Shown here one piece after another: positions 1 through 12,648 of a stretch of DNA of 64,000 nt (position 1 is the stretch's first letter; each line of letters starts with the position of its first letter). The DNA is taken from positions 1 through 64,000 of the forward strand of contig JAANDG010000118.1 in the NCBI GenBank assembly GCA_036852015.1, given 5' to 3'. The notes under the pieces are model-generated. The model had not been told where the DNA came from, made no database searches, and saw nothing but the letters and a program-made list of their open reading frames with translations. The DNA is from Pelodera strongyloides. Taxonomy: Eukaryota; Nematoda; Chromadorea; Rhabditida; Rhabditidae. Both the position numbers and the translations under genes were made by a program.

Positions 1-463
1 TCATAGCCCTTTCTTGGTTATTTTGCGTTTCTTTGTTATAAGTTGTTTCACTTTTGTTTGTCTACTTGCCGTTTTCTTTGTGATACGTTCATTTTATAAA
101 TTCAATTCGTGGATTTTTTTAGTTTCGGATGATTGTTTAACAAAGTGTCCGGCCTAAAAGGTCACACGGTGCAGTGAAAATTTATTGTACGTAGGTGTGC
201 ATTTCACGTAGGTTATTGCGAGCATTCATGTTATGTTATTAACGCTGTGTATGATGCCTCATTTGAAATTTATTTGAAGTTTTTGTAATCCTTTTGCGTC
301 CGTTATCGTCGAGAGTATTAATTTTTTCAGTGAGGGCTTTTGGTAGGCAAGCATGGGGTTCACTTACGAGATAATTAATCCACTTATAACATAACAGATA
401 AGGAAGAGGCCTCTTGCCTGCATCAAGTACCCATTTGGCTTGTGCACAGTTCTGGCGTTCTTC
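1..463. other. No recognisable feature
   Basis: AT-rich sequence before the first receptor exon. I see no exon-like open frame with splice signals, no RNA gene and no clear repeat. It may hold the promoter or 5' flank of the exon at 464. Confidence 0.4.
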
Positions 464-590
464 ATGCAACCATCGTTGTATCAAGTGATAATTATATCTG
501 CTGTACTACTTCAAAGCAGAACTGAAGAAATAACCACAACAACAGTAACAAGGACAGCAACAACCAAGTCGCCTTTACTTTGCAGAGACG
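464..590 (+). pseudogene. Orphan first exon of a type I receptor (gene A)
   Basis: An ATG opens 42 codons plus one base, ending in ..LLCRDG at a GTAGGT donor (591). Length, phase 1 ending, hydrophobic start (QVIIISAVLLQ), Thr-rich stretch and terminal Leu-Leu-Cys-x-Asp-Gly match exon 1 of genes B, E and F. The predicted product would begin with a signal peptide. No second exon of this family appears before gene B's own first exon; the following 4.7 kb is repeats and a LINE fragment. I therefore call it a truncated copy, although an exon beyond recognition cannot be excluded. Confidence 0.55.
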
Positions 591-698
591 GTAGGTAATT
601 TGGCTCTATCCCCGAATAGGCGGCCTTAGCAAATTTCAGGCGGCCTTAGAGGTCAGGCGGCCCTAGCTAAGGAATATGCGGCCTCATGTAAAAAAAAA

Positions 699-1186
699 AT
701 AGGTTCACCTCGAATTGCACCTCTTTTATAATTTCTATTGATAGTATGACCTATGACGGTCAAGGTGCGAAAATTGCAGTAAATTTCCTTTGCTCCTCGA
801 GCCAAGATCAAGCTCAAAAGCTAAGCTACCTCGACATTATAAAAACGGGCATACCGCAGCCGAAGTCAAACGGTAGGCCAAATGTGTTACGAGTGCGAAA
901 TCGTGATAGGGCTCGAGCAGCAGGGAGTGTTGTGATATACAGAGGATGAATATAAGGGCCCTGCATCTTCTAGCGTCTCCAGGCCGAGCACGCTCATTCC
1001 AGCCCTATCAATTGTAACACAGCTTGGCACACCTAACTACGGCTGTGGTATGTCAGTTGTTTTATAAAGTGGAGGTAGCTTAGCTTTTGAGCTTGATCCT
1101 GGCTCGAGGAACAAAGGAAATTTACTCCAATTTTCGCATCTTGGCTGTCATATGCCATTAAAAAGGCGCAATCGAGGTGAGCCTAT
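699..1186. mobile_element. Palindromic MITE, family 1 (copy 1)
   Basis: The ends are inverted copies: ATAGGTTCACCTCGAATTGC on the left and its imperfect complement ending GAGGTGAGCCTAT on the right. The arms continue inward for over 150 bp, including GCTCCTCGAGCCA and its inverse. No transposase frame lies between them. A second copy sits at 17813-18192. Confidence 0.75.
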
Positions 1187-1326
1187 CACTTTAATGCGCG
1201 CTAACCATTCCCAACTGGATAGGACACTAGTTTGTGAGACCAAATAAGCTTGAAATAACTACAATTCTGTTGGAAATGTGTACTGAAGACTGAACTCTTC
1301 TTTTTTTGAGCGTCCTATCATTTAAA

Positions 1327-1590
1327 AGGCGGGGGGGGCGTGGTCAAGTGGCAAGGCCCTCGCTCACGCTACCGGTCACTGGTTCGATCCCGGGCCGGAA
1401 CCCCCTCACCCCACCAAAGGTGTAAAAGTTGGTAGCTGGGAAAAACCAGCGGAGATAAATCGACTTCCCGAGCAGATTGGCCACCGGGAAGTTTAAATGG
1501 CCAGTATGTCCAGCCTCTGAGCTGGACCCCGGTGCACCGTTTCCGTGGATTCGGTTGATATAACCCGGTTCACTTTATCTTTTATCTTTT
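1327..1590 (+). mobile_element. tRNA-derived SINE, full length
   Basis: The head has a pol III A-box-like TGGTCAAGTGG and a B-box GGTTCGATCCC, followed by a non-tRNA body and a tail of TTTATC repeats. It is bounded by an 11-bp direct repeat TATCATTTAAA (1316-1326 and 1591-1601), which reads as a target site duplication. Two related partial copies occur near 62.1-62.5 kb. This is a retroposon driven by its own pol III promoter, not a gene. Confidence 0.8.
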
Positions 1591-1881
1591 TATCATTTAA
1601 ACAGCTCTGGAGGGGAACACGCGGAACGAAAACGATAATCGCATTAACCTAACATTATGATCGCATTAGCAGCATATGGCAACACTGCGTGTTACCTTTA
1701 TCGCATTAGAGCCTAAAGTGCAAATTTCCCCATTTTTTTCTGTGACAACAGTTTTCTCAAACGTGGCTGAGCGTTATTAAGAAATAAAGATCCACGACTA
1801 GAAGATACAATCAAAAATCGCCAAACTTAATTGAATGTTATGTATACAAACACTGATTACGTATATTGTTATTATATAAAA

Positions 1882-2354
1882 GGGTAACTCCAGCGTGTGC
1901 CACAGGAGAACCTTGCCACGAAAACGCCACCCTTGGCCACCCTACGCTGTAAAAACGCCGGGGTGCGGTTTTCACGGCAAATGGTGAAAACTACGCGAAA
2001 ATGCAAACAACGGTCGCCTGGCAAAAATTTCAAAACCATAAGTTTCGCTTTTCGCCGTTCCCCGTATATGCGATATGGCCGAGTGGTCTAAGCTGCGGAC
2101 TAGCAATCTGGTCGGCAGCTTAGCTTATCGGCAGGTTCGATTCCTGTCAAAGTGCTTGTGTCTAGCGAAGTTGTATTCATATAAAAACTGAATTGCATGT
2201 CACTAGCACTACATTATTGCACTGGGAAACGCCGCCTTGGCATTTGGTACGGCGTTTGGCACGCCGTGAAAATGCCTTGTTTCTTGTGCCATGGCGATCC
2301 GACCACTTTGCTTTGCCATGGCGTTTTCACGGCAAAAGCACGGCGCCGTTACCC
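1882..2354. mobile_element. Inverted-repeat element with GGGTAAC ends
   Basis: The ends are GGGTAACTCC.. and ..CGCCGTTACCC in inverted orientation. Interior GC-rich words (ACGCCGTGAAAA, GCGTTTTCACGGC) also pair across the element. It carries the tRNA-like sequence at 2070-2156. No protein frame is evident. Confidence 0.5.
2070..2156 (+). tRNA. Class II tRNA-like sequence, probable pseudogene
   Basis: The D-arm consensus TGGCCGAGTGGTCTAAG, a loop CTAGCAA in the anticodon position (read as AGC), a long variable region and a T-arm GCAGGTTCGATTCCTGT are all present in order. The Leu/Ser-like long variable arm does not fit a normal alanine tRNA. The sequences expected to form the acceptor stem do not pair well, so I favour a tRNA pseudogene or a tRNA-derived module inside the surrounding element. 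Confidence 0.4.
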
Positions 2355-2904
2355 CTGTGGCTAGTACTCACGTTACGCAAGTACAATTCGAATAAATGTT
2401 CCGCTTCGGGAATAAAAGAGTGCCGCAACCCAAATTAGAATATTCTCGTAAAAAGCGAGGTGCGTCTTCATCCGTAAAGATTTTCATCTACGTTACAGAC
2501 GTTTGATACGTATTGAAAGACGCCTCAAGCGGCGTACGTAGCCGTCTGGAAGCAGAGGAAAACCAGAAAAGAGGAGGTTACCGTTTTGACACTTATGTAT
2601 ACTTCGTGTTTTTATTAACCGCACAGTATGAAAAACATAGTGTTGGAAAAAATCCGACTAAAAACGCTGTTTTCAGCGAGAAATTCATTGATTAAAAAAG
2701 TTGCGTCCGATCGAACGCCCACAGTTAGCCATAGAAAACCAAATGTTATAATGCCCGCGAGGTATTCGACCGATTAATTAGTAGAATAACGTTCGTCGAG
2801 TCATTATCGTCGAGTCATTATCGTCGAGTCATTATCAGCACGGCCATATGCTGGACAATTACTAGGGTTACGGTGCGTACTGGTTCGAGAACAAAATTTT
2901 CGTC
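2355..2904. other. Gene-free stretch with 14-bp triplet repeat
   Basis: No receptor exon or transposon frame is visible. The only structure I see is CGTCGAGTCATTAT repeated three times in tandem at 2794-2835. Confidence 0.45.
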
Positions 2905-4640
2905 ATCATTTTACTCGCTGTTTGATCTCGGAACACGTCTACGATCAGACAACAGCACCTACAAGACCATCAGTGGGGACTTAATGTATTTGTTGGCCTT
3001 CGTCAATACGGAGAAACCAACGTAGGACTTCACTCTAACTATGCAAAAGATGAAGGCGGAGAACGTCTTATCGAATTCGCAACTGTTGAGAAACTCGCTA
3101 TTGGAAATGGTTTTTTCCAAAAGCCACTCCGCAACCGATGGACTCACGTGTTGCCCAATAAGTGTCGCAAACGTGAAATCGACTATGTCCTCACCTCACA
3201 CGCTCACATCCTCCAAGATGTCGGTGTTACCACTAGGTGCGATTATCCGTCAGACCACCGGCCACTGAGAACCCGCATTAGGCTTTTCCGCCACAATTTG
3301 CAGTGGACACCTAAACCCAATGGACAGCGAAGATCATATGACGTGGTTCGGCAATAAGGAGTCAGATACCACAACGTACGCCCCAGGACCTCCAAGGCGA
3401 CTACGACAACCTGGTTTTGCTGACACAGAGCCTCCTCAAGGCCACGTCTCTGCCCGCTCCGACACATCAGCAGGCACGAATCTCGCTCGCAACTAGAGAT
3501 CTCCTACGCGATCTTAGAGTCCGAAAACTCAAAGGCCTGCCTTTCAAAGAACTCGCCAAGGAAGTACGCCACCGTCTCGAAGCCGATCACACGTCATTCC
3601 GCGCTGCCTCCCTACTAAAGGCTGCCCAACAACCAAGAAGCCTAAAAACAGCGAAGCGCCAAGCTGCCGGTACCTGGCCCGCCTCTACGTTTTCTATTCT
3701 ACCATCCGAGATAAGATCCGCCATTGAAGAAACTCCAAATGGTTAAGCATGCGGTGAAGACGGGATACCATGCGATGTTCTGTTCTTCTTCGTTCTAGTT
3801 CTTCTTCGTTGACTACCAGAAGTCGTTCGACTCCATCGAAATCCCGAGTATCCTGGAAGCTCTGAATGACCACAAAGTCGACCCAGCATACGTTAACATT
3901 CTGGCCGAATGGTACAGTGGACACTCCACAAAAATCAAACTGCTAGAAGAATTCGTCGAGGTACCAGTCTCCAAGGGCGTTCGACAAGGCGATCCGATAT
4001 TCGCCGCCATATTCTCGGCGGCCCTCCAACACGCCATGAAGCAGTTGAACTGGAACTACAAAGGAATCAGTATAATGGCTCATTCCTCAGTCACCTTCGA
4101 TTTGCCGATGATCTGGTTCTCATCGAGCACTCATCACAAAAAGCCGGCAACTTGCCGCGAGAACTGGACTACTCAACAACTCCTCATGGATTGCGTATAA
4201 ATATCCAGAAGACGGTCTTGTTGCGGAATAAGCACGCAGATCTACATACTGTCTCCTTCCACAACAACCCCCTCCCGGAAACCTCCCTTCGTCTACCTTC
4301 GTCGGGAAATCAACATGGAGAAAGAGCTTGCTCCGGAAATCCTACGCCGTCAGCGCGCCGGATGGGCTGCTTATCATCGCATCGAACCTGTGCTCCGAAC
4401 ATCCCGGGACGTCAAACTGAAGGCAAACCTGTTCAATTATAATGTCATTCCAGCACTCACAAACGCTAGTGAAACGTGGGCCTTCACGGAGAAAACCGAA
4501 CGAAAGCTGCGAGTAACCCAAGCGAACATCGAGCGAAGAATGGTTGGAATAACGCTCCGCCAACAACGAGAACAAAACCTCCACAATACCGATCTTCGAA
4601 GACTCACACAAGTTCACGAAGCTACTAAAAAAAAAGTACA
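2905..4640 (+). pseudogene. Degraded RTE-type LINE fragment
   Basis: Broken frames on the plus strand match the intact element at 32528-35883 in order. They cover the end of the endonuclease (REIDYVLTSHAHILQD, then SDHRPL), the linker (RISLATRDLLRDLRVRKL), parts of the reverse transcriptase with the F-A-D-D box (near 4091-4102), and the C-terminal ERRMVGITLRQQREQN. Internal deletions remove part of the linker and the N-terminal half of the RT, and several frameshifts and stops separate the pieces. It cannot encode a working protein. The match stops near 4625 in an A-rich stretch. Confidence 0.85.
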
Positions 4641-4840
4641 CATAAGGGCCAAAACGGTGATCGCGTTCCTTTAACATCACCATCCGTTGAAAATTAGTTG
4701 ATTAGCACTCAATAAGGTCCGGAATTAGACATTATTTTTACAGCGCTGTATTTTAAAAAGCTATTGACGATTTTTGTCTGGTGGTAGAGGAACGTAAACA
4801 AAAAAAGCTAAAAGGTGTCTTTGCGAATGAAATTATTCCA

Positions 4841-4980
4841 AAATGGTAATAGGTATGCGGGCCGTCCGCATTGTTTTTCTTTATAAATGGTGGTTATCAT
4901 AATATATACATATATATATATATATATATATGTATATACTACTAAATTTCAGATAGATTTATCCCACTGAAACTTTATGC
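4841..4980. mobile_element. MITE remnant (36.2-kb family) with (TA)n
   Basis: TTATCATAATATAT.. and CTACTAAATTTCAGATAG also occur at 14470-14560 and, diverged, at 36240-36300. A (TA)n run lies at about 4908-4932. Compared with the copy upstream of gene C, the right part of the element is missing here. Confidence 0.5.
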
Positions 4981-5322
4981 AACCCCTTTTGAAGTTAAGT
5001 TGCATTCTTAGAATGTGGGTTGCCCATTAAGCAAACAATGACAAAAGTTGTCTCAAGTTACCTAGTTACCCATCTAAAAGAAAATGATTTTCAAAGTATA
5101 ACTTTTCTGTAGTAAACACCTTACTTGACTCCATGCCGTACATCGTCGGTTTCAGTGGATAAAAATTAACCTCCATTTTACTTTTTTAGTTTCACTTTTT
5201 GAAAGCATAACGCATACGGCGGTTTATATGTGAAAGATTTAATCCATTTATAAGCGGTAAGGAAAAGTCCATGACCTGAACCGAGTGCAGGCATTGGCTT
5301 ACTTATCGTATCACAGCTCTTC

Positions 5323-8300
5323 ATGCAAACATCGCCTTGTCATCGATTCCTAATTATAATATGTATATTACTCCTTAGTAGGTCCGAACAGTTAACTGCT
5401 CCAGCAACAGTAAGCCCAACACAGCCTTTACTATGTGAGGACGGTAGGTGCAGGGAAATATTCATCATATGTGAACTATGCGCTGCACATGTTTCCCTCA
5501 TTGTAGAGCAACCAACTATTTTTAACACGGGTGTGAAGAAATTTCAGTTTCAACAAACGACAAGGCCGAAGGATGCCCTGGGCACTTCAACTTGTATGTC
5601 GTTACGCTGCTAGATCCCGTACCTGCAAAAAACGATCTTGACGAGTATTATTCCACTTACAAAAAGCTAACGGACGCATGTGTGAAAGCGGAACAGTCAT
5701 CAAATATATCCAGGTGATTTTTATGTTAATCTCAAATAAAAATTATGATCGGGCTCCAGAGCAGGTGACACTGAGCTGAGATGCGTAAGCTTGGGAAATT
5801 TGGGTTTAGTTTATGTGCATTTCGCCAACATATGGTCTACATGCGATGCATGATCGAGAATCGGACAGACCGAGAAATAGAAAAACGGCCTAAAATGGGT
5901 TCTAAATTACTATTTTAATACTAAATTTGAATAGTATTTTGTTTGATTAAACGTGCTGCTGTACTATGACATACTTGTTTTAGCACAATTACTTTATTGG
6001 TCTATGAAGGTGATAAGCCCATCCCAATGAAACAATTCCCGGCAACTTACGACGAGTACAACAGGATGTTTTACTTCAATTATGCTGAGGAGTAAGTGTA
6101 AGCCAACTAGACTAATGTTATCAGTCAAGGCAGCACGCATATGTGCATATATGGATGTAAGATTGACACCCAGTACAATGGTCTGCAACAAGTTTAGTGG
6201 ATGAGTTTGCTTCTAGCATTTATAATGAGAATAACCGTTTTTTATTGGGTCATAACCATTGACAATCTGTGCTGTTTAGAAGAATCAAAGAAAGCAAACA
6301 CATTATCGACCAAATGCTAGGGCTTGTTTATCAAAAACACCCACATGAACAGAACGTCGTCTACTTTTTTATCAACTTCAACTGCGAGACTATTGAGAAA
6401 GGAATTCCACTACTCCTGCGGCAGTTTAAATCATTTGCTAGTGATGATACACGCGAGGGATACAACGCCGTTTTCCGGTTTTTCTGGCTGAATGTGGGTT
6501 GTGTGTGCTTTTGCGAAATTCTCATGCATAATTAAAACAACCCAAAGTTATGGCAGGTTTCACTTAGGTTTACAAAAAGCCAGACGAATATCTGAAACTT
6601 TTGTTTTATTTTTCTGCAGTCTTACTGAAATGAACTGGATGTAGTTAATGTAAGAATTTAGTTAATTTATTAAGGTTACTCTCTCGTATTTCGAATCTGC
6701 AAAAATGTTGGACTACTTGTGTCAAATGCATGTAACGTAGAAACTTAGCGGTGCATTTCGGCGGAGCCGTTACAAATCCATCGCCTTTATATAATAATAT
6801 TAGGCAAATATAGAGTACAGAACGTTATGAGAATTACTGTTTTTAACTGCAGGAGACCACGAAAAATTTCGATTGTGGCATGGCGAATTTGACGCAAAGA
6901 ACGAATGGAATGGCAGACTACGTAAGCCTGATGATTTTCGCTAAAATTTGTTTTTTCTAATGTGATGTCTTCATTGCGAATTCTTGAAATTAAATGCCTT
7001 TGTGAGCTAAACAAATGAGGTGGCGGTTGGCGCAGAACCGCTATAGCAACATCGTGCCATGCTTCGATTACTGTAAGAAGCGATGACTCCGGTGAGGTGT
7101 TAAAGCGAAATACCGGATGTTTTTTGAAGAAAGCTGAACTCTACGTATTTATTCTTATTTACTCTGATTTTACTAGATTTTTATTGTGTTTTATTCATTT
7201 GCAACTGCATGAGAATGCCTTCCGGTAGTTCACGTGATGTGTTTCAAACACCGGTCAGTATTTCGCTTTTAAAGACACATGCCCACTTATATAAGGGTTT
7301 CTTTAATTTCTATGTAATGAATCTCCATGATTCCTCAAAGTGGCTGCGAAAGCCGTTCGAGGAAGAAATTAGCAAACGAAGATCCCCATAAATTCACCGC
7401 AATTTGAGGAAAATAATGAACGGAGAGTTGGAAGAAGGATTATTGTTATAAGTGAAAGAGAACGAGAGTTAACACTAGTTATGAGATTGAGTGTTAAATC
7501 GATATTCAGTAGGCTGGGTGATGGCTAGTGCCAAGACCCCCTTCAGCCTTGCGACGCTAAATAACAATTAGATGTATGAAACTCACAATAGGTAAAGTTA
7601 GTTACACAATCTTAAATATGAAGGTTAAATGTAACAAATGTGAGTTGTCCCTGTTCGGTCTACCCTGGTTCTATTCTATTGCTAGCGGGACATTCTTACG
7701 AACAATAAAACATAACCCGACAATACAAACAATTGCAAGCGAACAAAGTATGAATTAGGGACATAAGTCCACTTTGATAGATAGTTGCAAGTAAGTAATG
7801 TAAGTATTTATTAAAATAAAGTATAAGAATGACTAGAAAGTGTATAAGAATAAGATAAGAATTCTAAAGACTTATAAATCATAAGAAGGTAATATTACGG
7901 TAGAAAAACTACAAAAACCGTACAATCAAAATAGGTTTTTTATTACCCGGTACAGGTACAGTACTACATTCTACAATAAGAAATAAGATGTGAGTGAGAC
8001 GCTGGTGACTGAGTGACCAATTCTAAGCGTTTCCGCTGTCTTATGTAGTGAACACCAGATGGTCAAAATATCCACGGGAGTGGCAGATGTTCGCGAATGA
8101 CAACGAAGAGGTGATCAGATCATTAACACAAATTAGCATAAAAAAGACAAACACAGATCACTGGGCTTACGAAGAAAGGCGCAACGCGCCGCAACAGCTG
8201 GTTGTGTGCCCCTGGGTGGTCCCCTTTACTCTCCTCTTCTTACAAATAAGAGCGTCCGCGCGATGAATCCTTAGAATCCTCTCGGGCGGGGAAATGTTCT

Positions 8301-11300
8301 TCTCCACGTCGTCGTCGTCCTTCACATCAACTTCACAGTACCTTCGCTTAAGGTTTTGTTCTTCAGTGTCCTGTACTCGTCACGCGAGTTAGTGTTTCGG
8401 TAATTGCTTGGTACGGCGTCTTTGGATGTGTGCTTTTTATGTTGCATCTCGAATAAAGTTGCATCTCGAATAAAATCCACTTCAACTCGAGAACAAGAAA
8501 TTCTCCAATAGACTCTTCTTCTACATCTTCACGATCTCCTCTTCTTAGACTTAGCCTTCTCTGCAGCATTGTGAATCGAAATGCCCGCAAACCATCACGG
8601 GAACAAGGGTGTTTAGCATATCGAGTAACTCGCAAGCGGTCACGAGTAAAAAAAAAGGTGTTCAACGTATCAAGCAACTCGCAAACCATCACGTGTTAAA
8701 AGGGTGAGCTTGATTATAATGACGTTCTGTGAACAGTGAACTCGGTGTAGTCATCGTCGTAGTTGAACCATAAGGCCCGAACTAGACTAGAATGTACTTA
8801 TTCGATTCACAAACAGAGGCCTGCATGAATTAGATGTAGCGTCCAGCTTCTCGTTCATTTCCATTTTCCATTATAACATGGAATTATCTCCTGCGATCAC
8901 GCACATATCCATCTCGGGCCGTACTGATCAATTCTTCTGGAATCCTCGGATTCCTCCATTGTTCTTCCTGCACAACGCAAAGACCTCAGCCTGCGTGTGA
9001 TTTCCCGGAAACCCTCGTGAGATACTTCGAATGGGCGCACCAACGTCGACAGTAAGCTCGGCTTCCATATATGCCACAATGCCTTTCAGGACTAGCTCTG
9101 TAGCTATCCTCTCACAGACAAAACGATAGGTCGCGTCTCCATACACTGCCCGTAGGGGTATGAGATCGAACCTCCAATATTTGTTCCATCATCGGGATAT
9201 TGGTTTCGCGTGGCTGTGCATCATTGGCAGCGCCTAGCATACCCTCCGACTGCACATTGAGGTCCTGCACTCCGACAGTATCCTCTGCAAGATTTGTTTG
9301 AAGCGTACACTCGTTAGTGACCTCATCTTGCTAGTACGTAACATCTGTAAACGGGAACTTCCGGCATCCGAATACTTGAGCCCATGCTTCCAAAGCAGGC
9401 TTGCCACGATTTCTGAGCTACTTCCTTTGCAACTCCTCAAACTAGTTGGCCATTTATGGATCCAAACTAGCAATGCTCATCCTCCAGACGAGACTTCAAG
9501 AGCTTCCTTGCTCCATGTTGCCTCAGCAACAACTGATTCCTCAGAATCATCGTGAAAGCCAGCGGCCATTGCCCTGCTTCACATCCTTGACAGCTACTCG
9601 TCAACCGCACACCACAAACCTCCTTGGTTTCGTGCGGCCTATGTACCCGTCGTATTGTTTATCTACGAAACAATAATCCAATCTGCTCATCCCATAAAGC
9701 AGAAATAGCACAATAGCTATATACACACTTCCGTGTTAGTACAAATGACAGTCATTGTCATTGTGCTTTCTCAAAGCAGAAATCTCAGTAGAAAGTGCAG
9801 TGATTCGATGAACTCCTTGAAGTGTCAAATCACACTTCCTTGAAACAACACAATAGGGTTTTGGGTGACAACTGCGCTTCGCAAACATATCGTCGTTGAG
9901 TGTAGAGAAGTAGAATCATTCCAGTAGCATCAGCTCGCACAACGTGCGGCTTTCCAGCACAGCAATACATCCATTACTCCTCACTTCGCTTCAACATTAG
10001 CGTGAATGAATTCTGTTGCCTTTCAGGGGATCTCCAACGATCCCAAGTAGACACATCCCCATTATCAGTGTGCTTTCAACAGGAAATCGGCATCACTGAG
10101 AGTAACAGCAATTCATCAGAGTTAGTTCATCGAAATAGTAGTATTGTCTGTCCGGTGGCAGACAACCGGCGGATTCATCAGACAAATCCCGCTTCCGTAG
10201 TGAAATAATAGTTCACGATTAGTTAGTTGATACACTGTAGACATGAGGTGACGACAAAATAGTGGGAGCAAATGAAAGCTTCCTGATTAGCATAAGAAAT
10301 TCCAGCTTCAGTGAGGATCAGAGACCATAGAAGTCAGGTGTCTCTATCCATGTCCACTGTCGAAGACTACTAGGAATATCAGGGCGAATCGTAGCCTTCC
10401 ATTCACTCGGTCGGCATCGTCCACTGCCCTCACTCTCACTCAGTGTCTACATGATTAATGTCGCATCAATAGTATCGTGACGTCTATCATCATCGTCGCT
10501 GACATCAACATGAGTTTCATCGTCGTCGATATCGTTGATGTACATATCCTACACGAGATGAAAGTCGTTGTCCACCGTTTCGTGCTCGACGGTATCGTCC
10601 ATGAGAGCATCATCACTGTTCTCAACATTGTGGTCGACGATAGAGTGGACTAGATCAACGTCGATGTCATCGTTGACATCGTTGTCGATATGGATCTCAG
10701 TATCCTTGACGTAGTATGTGATGGCCATGGCATCGACCATCTTGGTCTGGTCAACGTCCTCGATGTCGACAAGCTCATCGTGGTGGACAAACTCGTCCTT
10801 GTGGTCATCAGCAATATCCTCCGTAGCGAGTGGTTCAGCTCGTCATCATCATCAACGTCAGCAAGCAGAGCATTTCGGTGTGATTTCACCAAATGAGTTT
10901 TCCTTGTGTTCAATCTCCATCTGAACAAACGAGGGTGTAATGACAATATCCCGTACTGACCAAGCGGAGCTCTGGTAGAGTACATCTGTGGATATATGCA
11001 AATCTCGTGCTCTTTGGCATCCATGCTCTGACTTTGTATCTGCATGTCCATGTGGTCGTCGTCGTATTGGCCAGGCGGCGCACTGACTCAGTACATTTCT
11101 TCTTATCCTCCATGTCGTCCTGGATTCCATCGTGTCGGATCCTCTCGTAGACTTTGGTTATCGTGGCTTCCTCCAAAGAGCACCAGTAGCCTCCGTCAGG
11201 CAGTGTCACAGGGCTTCGCCCCTACACAGACCATCAGGCTATGATAGCTCCTGGTGGCACTGAATACATAGACCGCGCGCCCCAAAAAGGCCCGATCTGA

Positions 11301-12576
11301 TGCACAGTGACCACCTTGTAGAGAACTAGACCAGTGTCCGACAATCAAGTAAGTCCTTACGGACGTTACAAGATCGCCCTGCGCCAAAACTAGTGCTCAT
11401 GGAACCGCAGATCCACAACCAAAATGGTTGCAGAACCGGATCCCAGAGACTAGAATAGCCACCGGCTAGATTCTCCACAATGGAGAAAGCACCCAAAGTC
11501 TACTTGGCCAGGCGGAGCACTGACGAGAGGTAGAACGTTTTTGGCTCAGATTGGGGGCTGCGGAGCAAGCCAAGCAATCTCTGTGAGCGAAAACGTAGTG
11601 CAAAAATGTTTTGAGTTCGGTTGGGGACTGCGGAGCAGTCAAGCAACCATAGATGAACTCAAAACAAAAACATCACAGAAAGAGAACAGAAGAAAAATAA
11701 GAAAATGCGACAAATGTACTGTACCGGGTAAACAAAAAAAAACTAGCAATAAAATAGGGTAAGGATAGCCGCTGTCGGCCCCCAGTTGGAAGAAGGGATT
11801 GTTAGTGCTTATTAAAATAAAGTATAAGAATGACTAGAAAGTGTATAAGAATAAGATAAGAATTCTAAAGACTTATAAATCATAAGAAGGTAATATTACG
11901 GTAGAAAAACTACAAAAGCCATACCGTACAATCAAAACAGGAACAGTATTACCCGGTACAGGTACAGTACTACATTCTACAATAAGAAATAAGAATGACG
12001 TGAGTGAAGACGCTGGCTGACTGAGTGACCAATTCTAAGAGTTTCCGCTGTCTTATGTAGTGAACACCAGATGGTCAAAATATCCACGGGAGTGGCAGAT
12101 GTTCGCGAATGACAACGAAGAGGTGATCAGATCATTAACACAAATTAGCATATCAAAAGACCAAACAACATGATCACTGGGCTTACGAAGAAAGGGCGCA
12201 ACGCAGCCGCAACAGCTGGTTGTGTGACCCCTGGGTGGTCCCCTTTACTGGAGTTTGCAGTCACGTTGGAGTCACCTAGGTGACTTATCACATTAAGAAT
12301 TGAAAATATTTTTTATGCGTAGGCCTGAGCCTTTAATTAAGAACTGGAAAGTGCTCTAAGTGCCCGAGAAGCGGCTCGAATTCACAGTGCAAAACTCCTA
12401 AACTGTATGGTATGAAATTGGTTTCATCTTGAGTTTAAGTGTTATTATCGCGGTGAATTAAGAGGCCCTTTTTAGGTAGCCCCTCTTTAGACGTTTCATC
12501 TGATTCTCCTTCTCAAATATGTTACATCCTTTGTCTGTATGTATGCTCAGTCATGGTAAAGAAAAAAAAAAAAAAA

Positions 12577-12648
<72 letters not shown>

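Larger units (their letters stand above)
7426..12249. mobile_element. Non-autonomous LTR element in intron 5 of gene B
   Basis: Two long direct repeats bound the element: 7426-8230 and 11784-12249. Both begin AGTTGGAAGAAGG and end CCCCTTTACT, so the termini are AGT..ACT. A GGAG repeat flanks both sides (7422-7425 and 12250-12253), and gene C supplies related flanking intron sequence (near 18365 and 18595). The left LTR is about 340 bp longer, because the right copy lacks the segment between GGATTATTG and TTATTAAAATAAAG. The 3.5-kb interior has no gag, protease, integrase or RT frame. It contains GTC/ATC-rich low-complexity sequence (10450-10900), three copies of a word like GGCCAGGCGGAGCACTGAC (near 10955, 11065, 11503) and two copies of TGCGGAGCA..CAAGCAA (near 11550 and 11630). 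Confidence 0.75.

Noticed and set aside
10549..11387. Asp/Val-rich and Ser/Thr-rich frames in both strands
   Set aside because: Low-complexity GTC/ATC sequence inside the LTR element. No Gag or Pol motif.
7426..12249. CRISPR-like or bacterial features in the repeated region
   Set aside because: The repeats are two long LTRs, not short spaced repeats, and the window is eukaryotic.
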